In this document: positions 6,662 through 15,475 of the stretch, one piece after another
Numbering within the stretch: the stretch's first letter is position 1
Layout: each line of letters begins with the position of its first letter
Assembly (NCBI GenBank): GCA_041660225.1
Contig: JBAZWV010000004.1
Coordinates: 8,153-72,152 of the forward strand
DNA: 64,000 nt
Reading direction: 5' to 3'
DNA from: JBAZWV01 sp041660225
Lineage (GTDB): Bacteria > Patescibacteriota > Patescibacteriia > 2-12-FULL-60-25
Made by a program: the position numbers and the translations under genes
The notes under the pieces: model-generated
Database searches by the model: none
Told to the model about the DNA's origin: nothing
Seen by the model: only the letters and a program-made list of their open reading frames with translations

Positions 6662-9499
6662 ATGCATATAAAAAATACGTTTTCTTACCTTGGGTTGCTC
6701 CTTCTCGTAGGGGCTCCGCTCCTCAGCGCTGTTCCAGCGTCCGCGGCGGTCGATAACACTCTTATTAAAGGCAGTAACTCATCCGTTTATTACGTATCGC
6801 AAGGAAAACGCTACGTTTTCCCGTACGAAAAGATTTTCCAGAGTTGGTTTGCAGATTTTTCCAGTGTTGTGACGATGACCGATGCGGAAGTTGCGGCATA
6901 CCCGCTCAAAAAGAACGTAACGTATAAGCCCGGACGATGGATGGTAAAGGTTGTGACCGATCCGAAAGTATACGCGGTTGGAAAATACGGAACATTGCAT
7001 TGGATCACGAGTGAAAACATTGCGAGCGCATTGTACGGTTCCGATTGGAACCAGAAGATACAAGATGTTCCCGATGCTTTTTTTGAAAACTATGTCTTCG
7101 GTGACGCCATTGTGGATGTCAGCCAATTTAATCCGGTAGGCCAGACGTCTGATGCAACGATTCAGGCTGCGGTCGCATGGGATGTTCATACGCAGACCCC
7201 GACCCCGTTGCCTGCTCCGACGATCCCGACACCTGCTCCGACTCCGACGCCGGAACCTGCTCCCACACCCGCACCTGCGCCAGCTCCGACTCCGATTCCA
7301 GGTCCAACCGGAGACAATCGCACGCTCTACGTTGCAAAGACGGGGAGTGACTCGTCCAACAGCTGTTTGAACGCCGCGTCGCCGTGTCTCACGATCACGC
7401 ATGGTATTGCCTCCATGCAGAGCGGGGACCATCTGATTATCGGCGACGGAACGTACACCGAAAGCATTACCAACATGCCAAGCGGTACCCCGAACGCGTA
7501 CACGACGATTCGGGCGGCGAATGATTGGGGGGTTCTTATCGATGGTTCCGGGTTCCCCAATACCTACATGAACGCCATCAAGATTCAATCCAAGAGCTAT
7601 GTTTCCGTGCGAGGTTTCCGCACCAGAATGAGTCAGAGCGCGGATACCAACCTTCCAATTGCTGTCGTGTATAGCGACCACGTCAAGGTGCAGCGAAGCT
7701 CTGCCAGCTACGGAGGAGTGACCGGCAACTCGGCCAGCATCAGCATTGGACCCGCGTCATCGTACGTGTTGATCGAAGAGACGTTTTCGTTTGGCGGTTC
7801 TCGCTATCAGTATCTTGTGTATCAATCCGATCACGTCGTGATGCGCCGCAACGTGGCCCGCAATGACTATTGGAACGGATCGCTGCAGTGTGCCGGATTC
7901 ACGAACTACAACGCCGACGACACGCTCTGGCAAAACAATATCTCCATTGATTCCGATGATGCCAACTGCTCGGGTCGCCTCTATGGTGGATTCTTCAACG
8001 AAAACAAAGTTCCTGATGCGACGTGGTCCGGCACCGCGACGCGAGAGACTTTCCGAGGAAACATCGTCCTGAACGTAGATGCCTTCTATTCCGGCATGTA
8101 TGACTACGATGTGAGCAATCTGCACACCTATACCGACAACATCATCTGGGACTCACATGGCGGATTGTACGGAGATTATATCCATGGCGATGCGGCAACG
8201 ATCAACGCAACGCGCATGACCATTGGAGGGATCACCGGAACGTACGGAAATCCAGCTGATGGCCAGGGTTCAGCGGGCGTGGGCTTTGCGATGGTGGGCA
8301 ATACGTTCACCAACGCGCTCACGAACTCCATTCTGTGGAACAACAATTCCTATGGAATGACCGACTACGGCGTGGGCGACTACAACTCTTATTGGAACAA
8401 CGCATCCGGCAATTATGGTGGGGCGCTGAACGTGCCTGCGAGCGGTATGCACGATCTTCAAGCGAACGTGACTGCTGGCCTGAAGCATCTGCCTCGCATC
8501 GAAGCGGGTTCGGCTCTTGCGACGGCGGGATCGGGCGGCGGGCAGATCGGCGCCGACGTACAGTACATGTGGGGTGTCTCGGGCACTCTCTGGGGAGAAG
8601 CCGGCTATGACACTCTTACCAGCAACTGTCTCTGGCCGTATCCGAACCAGGACGTCATCAAAACTGACATGGGAAGCTACTCTGGCCCCGGCGGTGCTGG
8701 CCAGCGTGGTTTTACGGCGGGCAACAGCTTAGACGGATCACCACAGTCGCTCACGAAGTACATCTGGGAATATCTGGGTCATCAGATCCCGTCTGGACCG
8801 CTGTGCACGACGGGAAATCCATCACCAGCTCCGACTCCGGTTCCGACGCCAACACCTGCGCCGACACCGGCACCCACGCCCGCTCCGACACCTGAGCCAA
8901 CTCCAGCTCCGGCACCAACTCCGACGCCTGTGCCAACTCCGACGCCTGTGCCACCGAGCGGAAATACGACGAGCATCAGCTTTGCGAGTTTCGCGAATGC
9001 GACGAATGTGAACAACACCGCGAGCAATTGGGGAGGAACGGGTCACTTTGAAGTCATGAATGGAGCGCTTCAGGTGCTTGCAGGAATGGGAAGTTATGGA
9101 GAATATTCTTTCCGCAATAACGTCACGAGCGCGAATCAGAGTATCGAGATTGTTCGCAAGGGAGGTGCGTTTGCAGGAAATTTCGCGACGATGCTTCATG
9201 CTGGATATGACGGAAACTATTCTTCCGGAAAATACTACGCAACATGGTCTCCGAACTCTATTGATCTTCGCAGTGATAACGGCGTGATTAACTACAGCAT
9301 TCCGATCAATGTGGATTGGAATCTCGACACAACGCTCAAAATGTCGATCACAGATGGAGTCGTCAAACTCTTCGCCAACGGAGCCGAAGTCTACTCCTAC
9401 GCGGATCCGAATCCGCTTTCCGGAGGTTCACCGGGATTCTCCTTGGTGCCGGGCGATGATGTCACGATGCAACAATTGCTGAGTGTGACGACGTATTAG
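6662..9499 (+). CDS. large secreted beta-helix surface protein
   Basis: A 945-aa secreted protein. The domains in order are a signal peptide (about 1-29); the recurrent 110-residue surface module (about 40-147); a proline-threonine linker; a right-handed beta-helix of pectate-lyase/DUF1565 type (about 220-640), opening with the typical LYVAKTGSDSSNS and DGTYTESI; a second long PTP linker (about 720-765); and a C-terminal lectin/glucanase-like beta-sandwich (about 770-945). Such architecture fits polysaccharide binding or cleavage at the cell surface. No catalytic residues can be assigned by eye. It is transcribed divergently from the ice-binding-like gene. Confidence 0.88.
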   Translation: MHIKNTFSYLGLLLLVGAPLLSAVPASAAVDNTLIKGSNSSVYYVSQGKRYVFPYEKIFQSWFADFSSVVTMTDAEVAAYPLKKNVTYKPGRWMVKVVTDPKVYAVGKYGTLHWITSENIASALYGSDWNQKIQDVPDAFFENYVFGDAIVDVSQFNPVGQTSDATIQAAVAWDVHTQTPTPLPAPTIPTPAPTPTPEPAPTPAPAPAPTPIPGPTGDNRTLYVAKTGSDSSNSCLNAASPCLTITHGIASMQSGDHLIIGDGTYTESITNMPSGTPNAYTTIRAANDWGVLIDGSGFPNTYMNAIKIQSKSYVSVRGFRTRMSQSADTNLPIAVVYSDHVKVQRSSASYGGVTGNSASISIGPASSYVLIEETFSFGGSRYQYLVYQSDHVVMRRNVARNDYWNGSLQCAGFTNYNADDTLWQNNISIDSDDANCSGRLYGGFFNENKVPDATWSGTATRETFRGNIVLNVDAFYSGMYDYDVSNLHTYTDNIIWDSHGGLYGDYIHGDAATINATRMTIGGITGTYGNPADGQGSAGVGFAMVGNTFTNALTNSILWNNNSYGMTDYGVGDYNSYWNNASGNYGGALNVPASGMHDLQANVTAGLKHLPRIEAGSALATAGSGGGQIGADVQYMWGVSGTLWGEAGYDTLTSNCLWPYPNQDVIKTDMGSYSGPGGAGQRGFTAGNSLDGSPQSLTKYIWEYLGHQIPSGPLCTTGNPSPAPTPVPTPTPAPTPAPTPAPTPEPTPAPAPTPTPVPTPTPVPPSGNTTSISFASFANATNVNNTASNWGGTGHFEVMNGALQVLAGMGSYGEYSFRNNVTSANQSIEIVRKGGAFAGNFATMLHAGYDGNYSSGKYYATWSPNSIDLRSDNGVINYSIPINVDWNLDTTLKMSITDGVVKLFANGAEVYSYADPNPLSGGSPGFSLVPGDDVTMQQLLSVTTY

Positions 9500-9510
9500 A
9501 AAGAAGAGAG

Positions 9511-9539
9511 AATAAAAAATCCCAAGCAGGTGCTTGGGA
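9511..9539 (-). terminator. terminator of the 232-aa gene (minus)
   Basis: The stem TCCCAAGC/GCTTGGGA with an AGGT loop at 9520-9539 is followed on the minus strand by six T. Confidence 0.75.
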
Positions 9540-9545
9540 AGGATC

Positions 9546-9574
9546 GCGCCGCTTCATGCGGCGCGTTTGCTTTT
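9546..9574 (+). terminator. terminator of the 945-aa gene (plus)
   Basis: A 7-bp GC stem (9546-9552 with 9558-9564), loop TTCAT and a T-rich tail. It overlaps the stop codon of the convergent 232-aa gene, so the two genes share back-to-back terminators. Confidence 0.65.
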
Positions 9575-10252
9575 GGAGAGGATTATCTTCGCAGCGATTC
9601 GTACGGCTTCGCACTTCGCTTTCTGTGCGATGAGCGCAAGCGCGGCTTTGTCCTTGAGCCGACGGAGATGGGGGAGGGCCATTTCCGGTTTCGACTGATC
9701 GTGATACTTCGACTCGTCGGGTAGCGATCCTTGGACGTAGGGTTTACGAATCGGTTTTCGTTCGTCTTCTGAACCACGGGTGCAAAGTGGTCCGCTATAC
9801 CATCCTGGGCTCGGATCGAATTCCTCCCACCGCGCTTCGTAATATCCGCCGAGAGTAGGGAGTCGGAGGAAGAACTCGCGGACGAAATCGACTCCCCATG
9901 ATGCAAGGAGAAGGTCGATCTCCTCAGGTTTGATCCTACAAAGAGTTTTGGCGAATTTTTCCTTCTTCACGATGACGCTCGGCGTGTAAGAGCTGCTGCC
10001 GGAGAAGTCATTCCCTTCGAGAATACCTTCACGTGATCCTTCCTCGATCTTGTAGGATTGAGCGATCAACTTCGGCAGGATCTCATCGAGGATCGATGTC
10101 TTCGAGAGGATCTCGCAGTCGAAGTTGAGGATCAGGCTCCAGGGTTTACCGAATTCGAATCCTTCGAGTCTTCTGACGGTGACTTGGTCATGACTCGCCG
10201 CATCAATCCGCCAGAGGCTGTCTTCACGTCTGAAAAAATTCCCTGCTTCCAT
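9554..10252 (-). CDS. uncharacterised 232-aa protein
   Basis: Not recognised. The protein is soluble, with no signal peptide or membrane segment. Residues 1-110 look alpha/beta. A hydrophilic central part rich in Gly/Trp/Tyr leads to a basic helical tail (residues 190-232, many Lys/Arg/Ala) that could bind nucleic acid. The ATG at 10252 has AGAGGAA a few bases upstream as a ribosome site. Convergent with the 945-aa surface gene and sharing a terminator region with it, it seems unrelated to the surface block and belongs to the Shine-Dalgarno-led unknown genes. Confidence 0.72.
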   Translation of the reverse strand: MEAGNFFRREDSLWRIDAASHDQVTVRRLEGFEFGKPWSLILNFDCEILSKTSILDEILPKLIAQSYKIEEGSREGILEGNDFSGSSSYTPSVIVKKEKFAKTLCRIKPEEIDLLLASWGVDFVREFFLRLPTLGGYYEARWEEFDPSPGWYSGPLCTRGSEDERKPIRKPYVQGSLPDESKYHDQSKPEMALPHLRRLKDKAALALIAQKAKCEAVRIAAKIILSKSKRAA

Positions 10253-10323
10253 GCATTCCTCTCTTTTTAAAGGTCCGGATGGAATCTAGCAGGTGTTTGA
10301 TGCACGGTCCAGTATGAACGGGT

Positions 10324-12405
10324 CTATTTCCGAGGCTTGGGAATTTTCTTGTATCGTCCGAGGAGTTTGAGGGCGACAAGCAAGGTTCCAATGACAAGGA
10401 GGGCAGTGATGAGTCCGTCTAGTGGAGTTGCGTAGAAGCTTTTTACAGTTCGCAGGAGTTGCTGAGAGAACGTTGGAACCGGTGTTGGTTCGGTGGGTAT
10501 TATGGCCGTTGTTGGCAAGATCGGTTTCACGGCTACGGGAGGTTGCACCGGCATGAGTTTTGCTTTCGTGGCTGCGTTGAAGACACCGAGCCGCGGCAAA
10601 CCGACGCTCGTTTGGTATTTGATAACGGCGCTCCGTGTCAGGGTGCCAAAGTACCCTTTGGCGACGCCGCGCGGCATGATGAGGAACCCTTTTTGTTCAA
10701 GGGCTGTTTGTAGCGCTACGACATCCGCGCCGCGTGCCCCAAGAGCGAGGGATCGTGAGGGGGCGGCGATGACGTTAGGCACGGTGACGGCACCTTCTGT
10801 CGGTATGGCGTCGGTGAAGACCACCCGTCGGTCAGGATAACTGTCATTCACACGGTTCCAAACGCCTTCACATGTAATCAGGTTTAAGTGTGCAAGACCG
10901 TCGTCAGACGTAAAAACGGTCGTGGGATCCGCATCACGGTCAAAGAGGCGGACGAATCTGACGATAAAGGCGAGCGTATTACCGCTATCATCTTCAATGT
11001 AGATTTTATCGCCTGTTTTTAGCTGGTCTAATTTATAGAACACAAACGGCACTCCATCCGTAATACCATAGTGTCCGCCGATCACTGCGCTGCCCTCTTT
11101 CCCAGGATGAGGGCCAAGGGAAAACCACGCGACGTTTTTAGAGCCGGCCGGCACATCCATTCTTCCGTCAGGAGTGATCAGGGCATCTTCGATGGCTGAA
11201 TTCACGCCAATGGCCGGAATTTTTAAGCGAACAGGAAGTCCCTGGGGGATACCGCCAGGATCCCTAATGTCAGAATACGCGAGCTGGTATGATCCGGTTG
11301 TGGGAAATTTCGCCGAAGGATATTTCCAGCCAAAAATGTCGTTGGAGTAGGGAGTCACGGCCGACTCGTCAGACACGCTAAAGAAGTAGATGCCAGCTCC
11401 GAGTACTCCTACGGACAAAACCATAATAAGGAGTCCTTTCAACATGCTGTGACGCTTTTTTCGTGATTTTTTCAGGGGGTGGCTTTTCCGCGTAAAAAAG
11501 AAAAAAATAAGAAAGCTTGCCAAGACTGCCGACAACATGCCCCATACAGCTATTTTTAGATGGGGGCTTATCGCTCCTTCTGGAACGCTTGGAAGGCTCA
11601 AATCCGGAAAATTTGGGACAGGGGACTCAACCTTAGACTCAACCTTCACTGTGATGGCGGCATACGCAACAGCCTTCAAGCCATTGGCAAAGGCGGTGAC
11701 GTTGACTGTGTTGGTGGTTGTTTGTGTGAGGTATGCCGTACAGGTGTAAATCCACACCTCGTTGATATCCAAAAGGCTATTGTAGTTCGTGTCGCCCAGT
11801 TTGCCTGACATCGCATGACACTTATCATCCGTGGCGGTAACTCCGCTTAACGGGACGAGGCCTGGATTATTGACTTTATAGGTAAACGTAATGTCTCCAC
11901 CGTCAATGGGCAGGGAGAGCGGATAGGCGACTTTGGTGACGTTGATGATGCTGACCAACGGCGGCAGGTTTTTGGAACCGATGACGACGGTCGTGTGCGC
12001 GGTGTGTGTTGCGGTGAGGTCGTTCGCATTACCTGTGGCCGTGGCTGTGCTTTGGGTCGTTTCGGATAGGGTTGTTGTGCAGGCGTACCTCCAGGTCTCG
12101 CTGTAATCAAGCCTGCCGTCACCATTGTCATCGCCTTCTGTATAGGTGACCTGGCCGCATGTCTCATCAACGACGACAACATCCGTCAAAGGAGCTTCTT
12201 GGAGAAAGTTTTTAACGGCATAGTGGTAGGTGACGCTTCCCGCTCCATCAGGTAGCGCCAAGGGTTCTGGGACGGAGGTGATACCGATCAAAGGGACGTA
12301 CGATACGTTTGCGGGAACTTCTTGGGCAAAAACATTTTTTATGCCAAAACCAAAGAGAAAGACCACTGCGAGGAGTGCGTAGAGGCCGTGCTTAGGTGTT
12401 CGCAT
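10324..12405 (-). CDS. sortase fused to DUF11-like repeats and a peptidoglycan-binding domain
   Basis: A 693-aa protein. In order: a signal peptide (1-28); two DUF11-like beta-sandwich repeats (about 30-145 and 150-255), each with a conserved GDxNxxxxLDxxExWxYxCT segment; two membrane segments (about 285-305 and 325-345) flanking a basic loop; a class E/F-like sortase domain (about 395-540) with His in GGHYG, Cys in LITCEG and Arg in DRRVVF; a PGBD1-type peptidoglycan-binding domain (about 560-625); and a C-terminal membrane helix (about 660-685) with a basic tail. Sortases join surface proteins by transpeptidation. The fusion suggests an enzyme held at the wall beside its targets. No classical LPxTG substrate is seen nearby. 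Confidence 0.88.
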   Translation of the reverse strand: MRTPKHGLYALLAVVFLFGFGIKNVFAQEVPANVSYVPLIGITSVPEPLALPDGAGSVTYHYAVKNFLQEAPLTDVVVVDETCGQVTYTEGDDNGDGRLDYSETWRYACTTTLSETTQSTATATGNANDLTATHTAHTTVVIGSKNLPPLVSIINVTKVAYPLSLPIDGGDITFTYKVNNPGLVPLSGVTATDDKCHAMSGKLGDTNYNSLLDINEVWIYTCTAYLTQTTTNTVNVTAFANGLKAVAYAAITVKVESKVESPVPNFPDLSLPSVPEGAISPHLKIAVWGMLSAVLASFLIFFFFTRKSHPLKKSRKKRHSMLKGLLIMVLSVGVLGAGIYFFSVSDESAVTPYSNDIFGWKYPSAKFPTTGSYQLAYSDIRDPGGIPQGLPVRLKIPAIGVNSAIEDALITPDGRMDVPAGSKNVAWFSLGPHPGKEGSAVIGGHYGITDGVPFVFYKLDQLKTGDKIYIEDDSGNTLAFIVRFVRLFDRDADPTTVFTSDDGLAHLNLITCEGVWNRVNDSYPDRRVVFTDAIPTEGAVTVPNVIAAPSRSLALGARGADVVALQTALEQKGFLIMPRGVAKGYFGTLTRSAVIKYQTSVGLPRLGVFNAATKAKLMPVQPPVAVKPILPTTAIIPTEPTPVPTFSQQLLRTVKSFYATPLDGLITALLVIGTLLVALKLLGRYKKIPKPRK

Positions 12406-12508
12406 TATTAGGGGGCAAAAGTATAAAAAAAGTTGCGTACTTATTTATAGTAGCATGTTTCGGCCAACAGCATTCGCGAGAGAGGGCATTGATGATGACG
12501 CGAAATCG

Positions 12509-15013
12509 TTATTGTTTGCCTGCGTAACGGTTGAGTGCGCTTCGGGTGGCTGGCCCGACATGACCCAACGGTTCAATCCCGTTTGCGGTTTGGAATTTTC
12601 GTACAGCGTCCTTTGTTGCTGCGCCGTAGTAGCCAGACGGAACGACGTCCGATGAGAGGTACCCTAGGCATTGGAGAAGTTGTTGGAGCGAGCGCACGTG
12701 CACATCAGCCATTCCGAAAGAGAGGAATCGAGTGAATGCTGTGACGGTTGTACATGCAGGTGTGGGCGCAGGTGTTGGTTTTGACAGAGATCCTGTTTTT
12801 GGGAATTTAATGAGCGTTGTTAACGGAAGGGCATTCGCTAACGTAATAGACGGATTGACAACATAGTTCGTAAAAATGGTTTCGGGAATATCCCGTACGA
12901 GCGTAGGCCAATCCTGACCATAAAGGATTTGGGCCGTCGTCTCATCCGTCACCCAGTGCAGTGCGCCTCCCTTTGAAATGGCATAGACCTTCGAATCGGA
13001 GGGAACTTTGATCGTGCGAGTGCCGGGGCGATGGGTGACGATCCCGCCGATCGGGATGGCTTCCATTACCGCATCGTGTATCTCCGTGACTTCGGAAAAA
13101 TCTTCATACCACGTGTAATACGTTTCTTCATACGGAAAGACGTACCGTTTCCCGTCCGCACCGCAGTAATACACGACCGTATCAATCGTCGTTGTCTCAT
13201 CGTTGTCACTCGTCAGTTTGAGGAGTGATCCAGACGCGCACTGTGCTGGCGGCGCACCTTCGACCGGAGACTTGAGCCCCTTGTCTTCGTTAATCGTTAG
13301 CGAGGTGGTAAGGGCATCCGCCACACCGTACGGAGCGAGTGTTGTTACAGGTATATCGCTGACGATGACCATGGCAATGGCCGGATCGATCGCCAAATGC
13401 CGGCCGGCGCTCCCGGTGGCAATTGCCGTGCTGATGATTGTCGCAGAAAGCCTCGTTGTGCATGTGTACACCCATTTTTCCGTAGATTCGAGCAACGAAT
13501 TTTTGTTTCTGTCCCCGCTGACATATTTTACGTCCGTACAGGCATCCCCGACCACGCTCACATCGCTCAACGGTTCGATACTCAGATTCGTAACCGTGTA
13601 CGTATAGGTGACCGATCCGCCGCCAGAAGGGAGTCTCAGTGGCCTGGGGATTTTTATGAGATGAATCAACGGCAGCACGACGGCTTCGCCCACGAAGACC
13701 TCGACGACCGCGACATCAAGGGCTTCGATATCATTCGCGACGCCCCGCGCCGTGGCGTAATTGATCGTGGTTTGCTTCAGGTCGGTAGTACATGTATACG
13801 TCCAGGCTTCGGAGTTTTCCAACCACGTATTCGTATTTGTATCTCCCGAGATAAACGTTACATTTTCGCAGTGACTGTCATAAAGCGAGACGTGCGTGAT
13901 CGTAACTCGACCGGGGTTCGTGACGGTGTACGTATATGTTACCGAACCAGGACCATTCGGCAGTGCAAGCGGACTCGGTACTTTCTTTACGTTGATGAGC
14001 GGTGCGATTCTCGATTCGCTGGTCGAAAGTGCATCCTCATCCGAATCTGTGACAAGGACCGTCGGTGAAGAGAGAATCGTTGTTGCAGTGCCTGCGGAAG
14101 AGGTACGCGTTTGAGTTGTAAACGTGCTTATTTCCGTGGATGCGGGTGCTGCGGCACTGGACGCGCCACCACCGGAGCCGTAGTTGATGATCACCGTCTG
14201 CGGACTTGTTAATTGCATGAGTCGGGTACTGATGACGCCGCTTCCCGGAAACGTCGGTAGGCCAGGGCCGATCAAAAGGTCGTCAATATAGATATCAACA
14301 TTGTCAAACGCCGTCGCGGAGTTTTTATAAATGAATCCAAAACTTTGTACGGCATCTCGTGCACTGGTCGATCCGCTCAGTGTGTGCGTGACGTATGTCC
14401 ACGTATTCGCCGTCAATGCCGGAACGGCGGTGTCATTCGGAGAAGAGAAGGTCGATGATTCATCGTGCCCAAAAAAGAGACGGTTCGCCGCAATATCAGC
14501 GTTCGTTCTAATCCAAAACGAAACCGTGGTATACGAACTCCAATTTGACGACGAAATCGTCTTATAAAACTTGTCGGTTCCCGCTGCATCTCCGTTTGCG
14601 CACTTGATGGAAAAATTTCCTTCGAATTTCGTCGTTCCGTCCGTCGTCAATCCGTTGGTGCAAGCGGTTCCGGCCGACCAGTTGCTCGTGCTGTCGGCAG
14701 CATCCAGAACGGTGCCGATCATTCCAGAGGTGCTGCTGGCGGTGGTGTATCCAGCCGTGCCCGTGATTCCCTGCGGAGCACTCCAGCCTGCGGGCACGGT
14801 CAAAGCCACCTCTCCGCTATTCATGAGTTCGGTGGCAGTGAACGTAAACGTCAGCGCGGCCGTCGCGGAACCGGCAGTCACGGAGATTGGCGAAACGGTA
14901 TTGGTGCCGGACCCGTCAGCAGCGTGCGCGACAGGGACGACGAGCGATTGCCAGGAGAGAAGCCAGAACAGAACGGCGATGCCCTGAAAAATGTTTTTAT
15001 TGAGTGTACGCAT
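12509..15013 (-). CDS. large secreted protein with DUF11-like repeats, surface module and peptidoglycan-binding domain
   Basis: An 834-aa exported protein. After a signal peptide (about 1-32) come a beta-rich N-terminal part with an invasin-like stretch, a carbohydrate-binding-like region (about 90-250), two DUF11-like repeats (about 340-550) of the same kind as in the neighbouring sortase, the recurrent 110-residue surface module (about 610-723), and a PGBD1-type peptidoglycan-binding domain (about 763-830). An FPKTG pentapeptide lies between the last two. The ATG at 15013 is chosen because it starts the signal peptide; an in-frame start 30 codons upstream adds a non-signal stretch. It probably binds the wall noncovalently. 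Confidence 0.85.
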   Translation of the reverse strand: MRTLNKNIFQGIAVLFWLLSWQSLVVPVAHAADGSGTNTVSPISVTAGSATAALTFTFTATELMNSGEVALTVPAGWSAPQGITGTAGYTTASSTSGMIGTVLDAADSTSNWSAGTACTNGLTTDGTTKFEGNFSIKCANGDAAGTDKFYKTISSSNWSSYTTVSFWIRTNADIAANRLFFGHDESSTFSSPNDTAVPALTANTWTYVTHTLSGSTSARDAVQSFGFIYKNSATAFDNVDIYIDDLLIGPGLPTFPGSGVISTRLMQLTSPQTVIINYGSGGGASSAAAPASTEISTFTTQTRTSSAGTATTILSSPTVLVTDSDEDALSTSESRIAPLINVKKVPSPLALPNGPGSVTYTYTVTNPGRVTITHVSLYDSHCENVTFISGDTNTNTWLENSEAWTYTCTTDLKQTTINYATARGVANDIEALDVAVVEVFVGEAVVLPLIHLIKIPRPLRLPSGGGSVTYTYTVTNLSIEPLSDVSVVGDACTDVKYVSGDRNKNSLLESTEKWVYTCTTRLSATIISTAIATGSAGRHLAIDPAIAMVIVSDIPVTTLAPYGVADALTTSLTINEDKGLKSPVEGAPPAQCASGSLLKLTSDNDETTTIDTVVYYCGADGKRYVFPYEETYYTWYEDFSEVTEIHDAVMEAIPIGGIVTHRPGTRTIKVPSDSKVYAISKGGALHWVTDETTAQILYGQDWPTLVRDIPETIFTNYVVNPSITLANALPLTTLIKFPKTGSLSKPTPAPTPACTTVTAFTRFLSFGMADVHVRSLQQLLQCLGYLSSDVVPSGYYGAATKDAVRKFQTANGIEPLGHVGPATRSALNRYAGKQ

Positions 15014-15245
15014 AGGCAGATGAAGACGAGCGCTTCGATCGAGCGCATGGGCCTGAGGAGCGCGAAAGAGCTGGATTGAATATGACTTATTAAAAAATAG
15101 CATACCTTTATACTGTAAATATATAAAGGCACATCGAAAAAATGCGATGCGTCGGCCCGGGAAGTCCCGTTACCGGAATTCGTATTATTGTAACGCTCGG
15201 ATGTTTTCAAGAATGTGAACAGAAACGGATTTCATCACAGCATAT

Positions 15246-15275
15246 AAAAATCTCCGCAGAATAGCGGAGATTTTT
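15246..15275 (-). terminator. bidirectional terminator at island edge
   Basis: A 10-bp stem (AAATCTCCGC with GCGGAGATTT), a 6-base loop, and A/T runs on both sides. It would end transcripts coming from the minus-strand island genes. Confidence 0.85.
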
Positions 15276-15284
15276 ATTGGCAGG
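15275..15284. repeat. direct repeat, candidate att site (left)
   Basis: TATTGGCAGG occurs here and at 19067-19076, where it spans the CCA end of tRNA-Trp. The two copies bracket the AT-rich region. Ten bases is short, so chance cannot be excluded. Confidence 0.35.
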
Positions 15285-15475
15285 ACGGCACGGTCAGGAA
15301 CTAAGCATTTGAAGGAATTTTTTGGGATTTGAGACTCATGATGTAGGAACTCCGGTTATGGGCATTTTGAAGGAAAATGGGACCTGAAATCGCACACAAT
15401 CGAAGGGCTTATTTTTTTGAGCTTATCTAAGAACTAGGATCACTGACGTAAAGTATACCCAACACAAGACGGAGC

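Larger units (their letters stand above)
15014..15475. other. gene-free stretch between surface block and island
   Basis: No convincing gene is seen in these 460 bases. It holds the upstream region of the 834-aa gene (an AT-rich tract near 15080-15125), a bidirectional terminator (15246-15275) and, right beside it, the 10-base repeat TATTGGCAGG (15275-15284) that recurs at the 3' end of tRNA-Trp. From about 15285 the composition shifts toward AT. Confidence 0.6.

Noticed and set aside
7195..7315. CRISPR-like periodic repeats near 7.2 kb, and similar ones near 5.7 and 8.9 kb
   Set aside because: They encode proline-threonine linkers in secreted proteins; there are no spacers and no cas genes.
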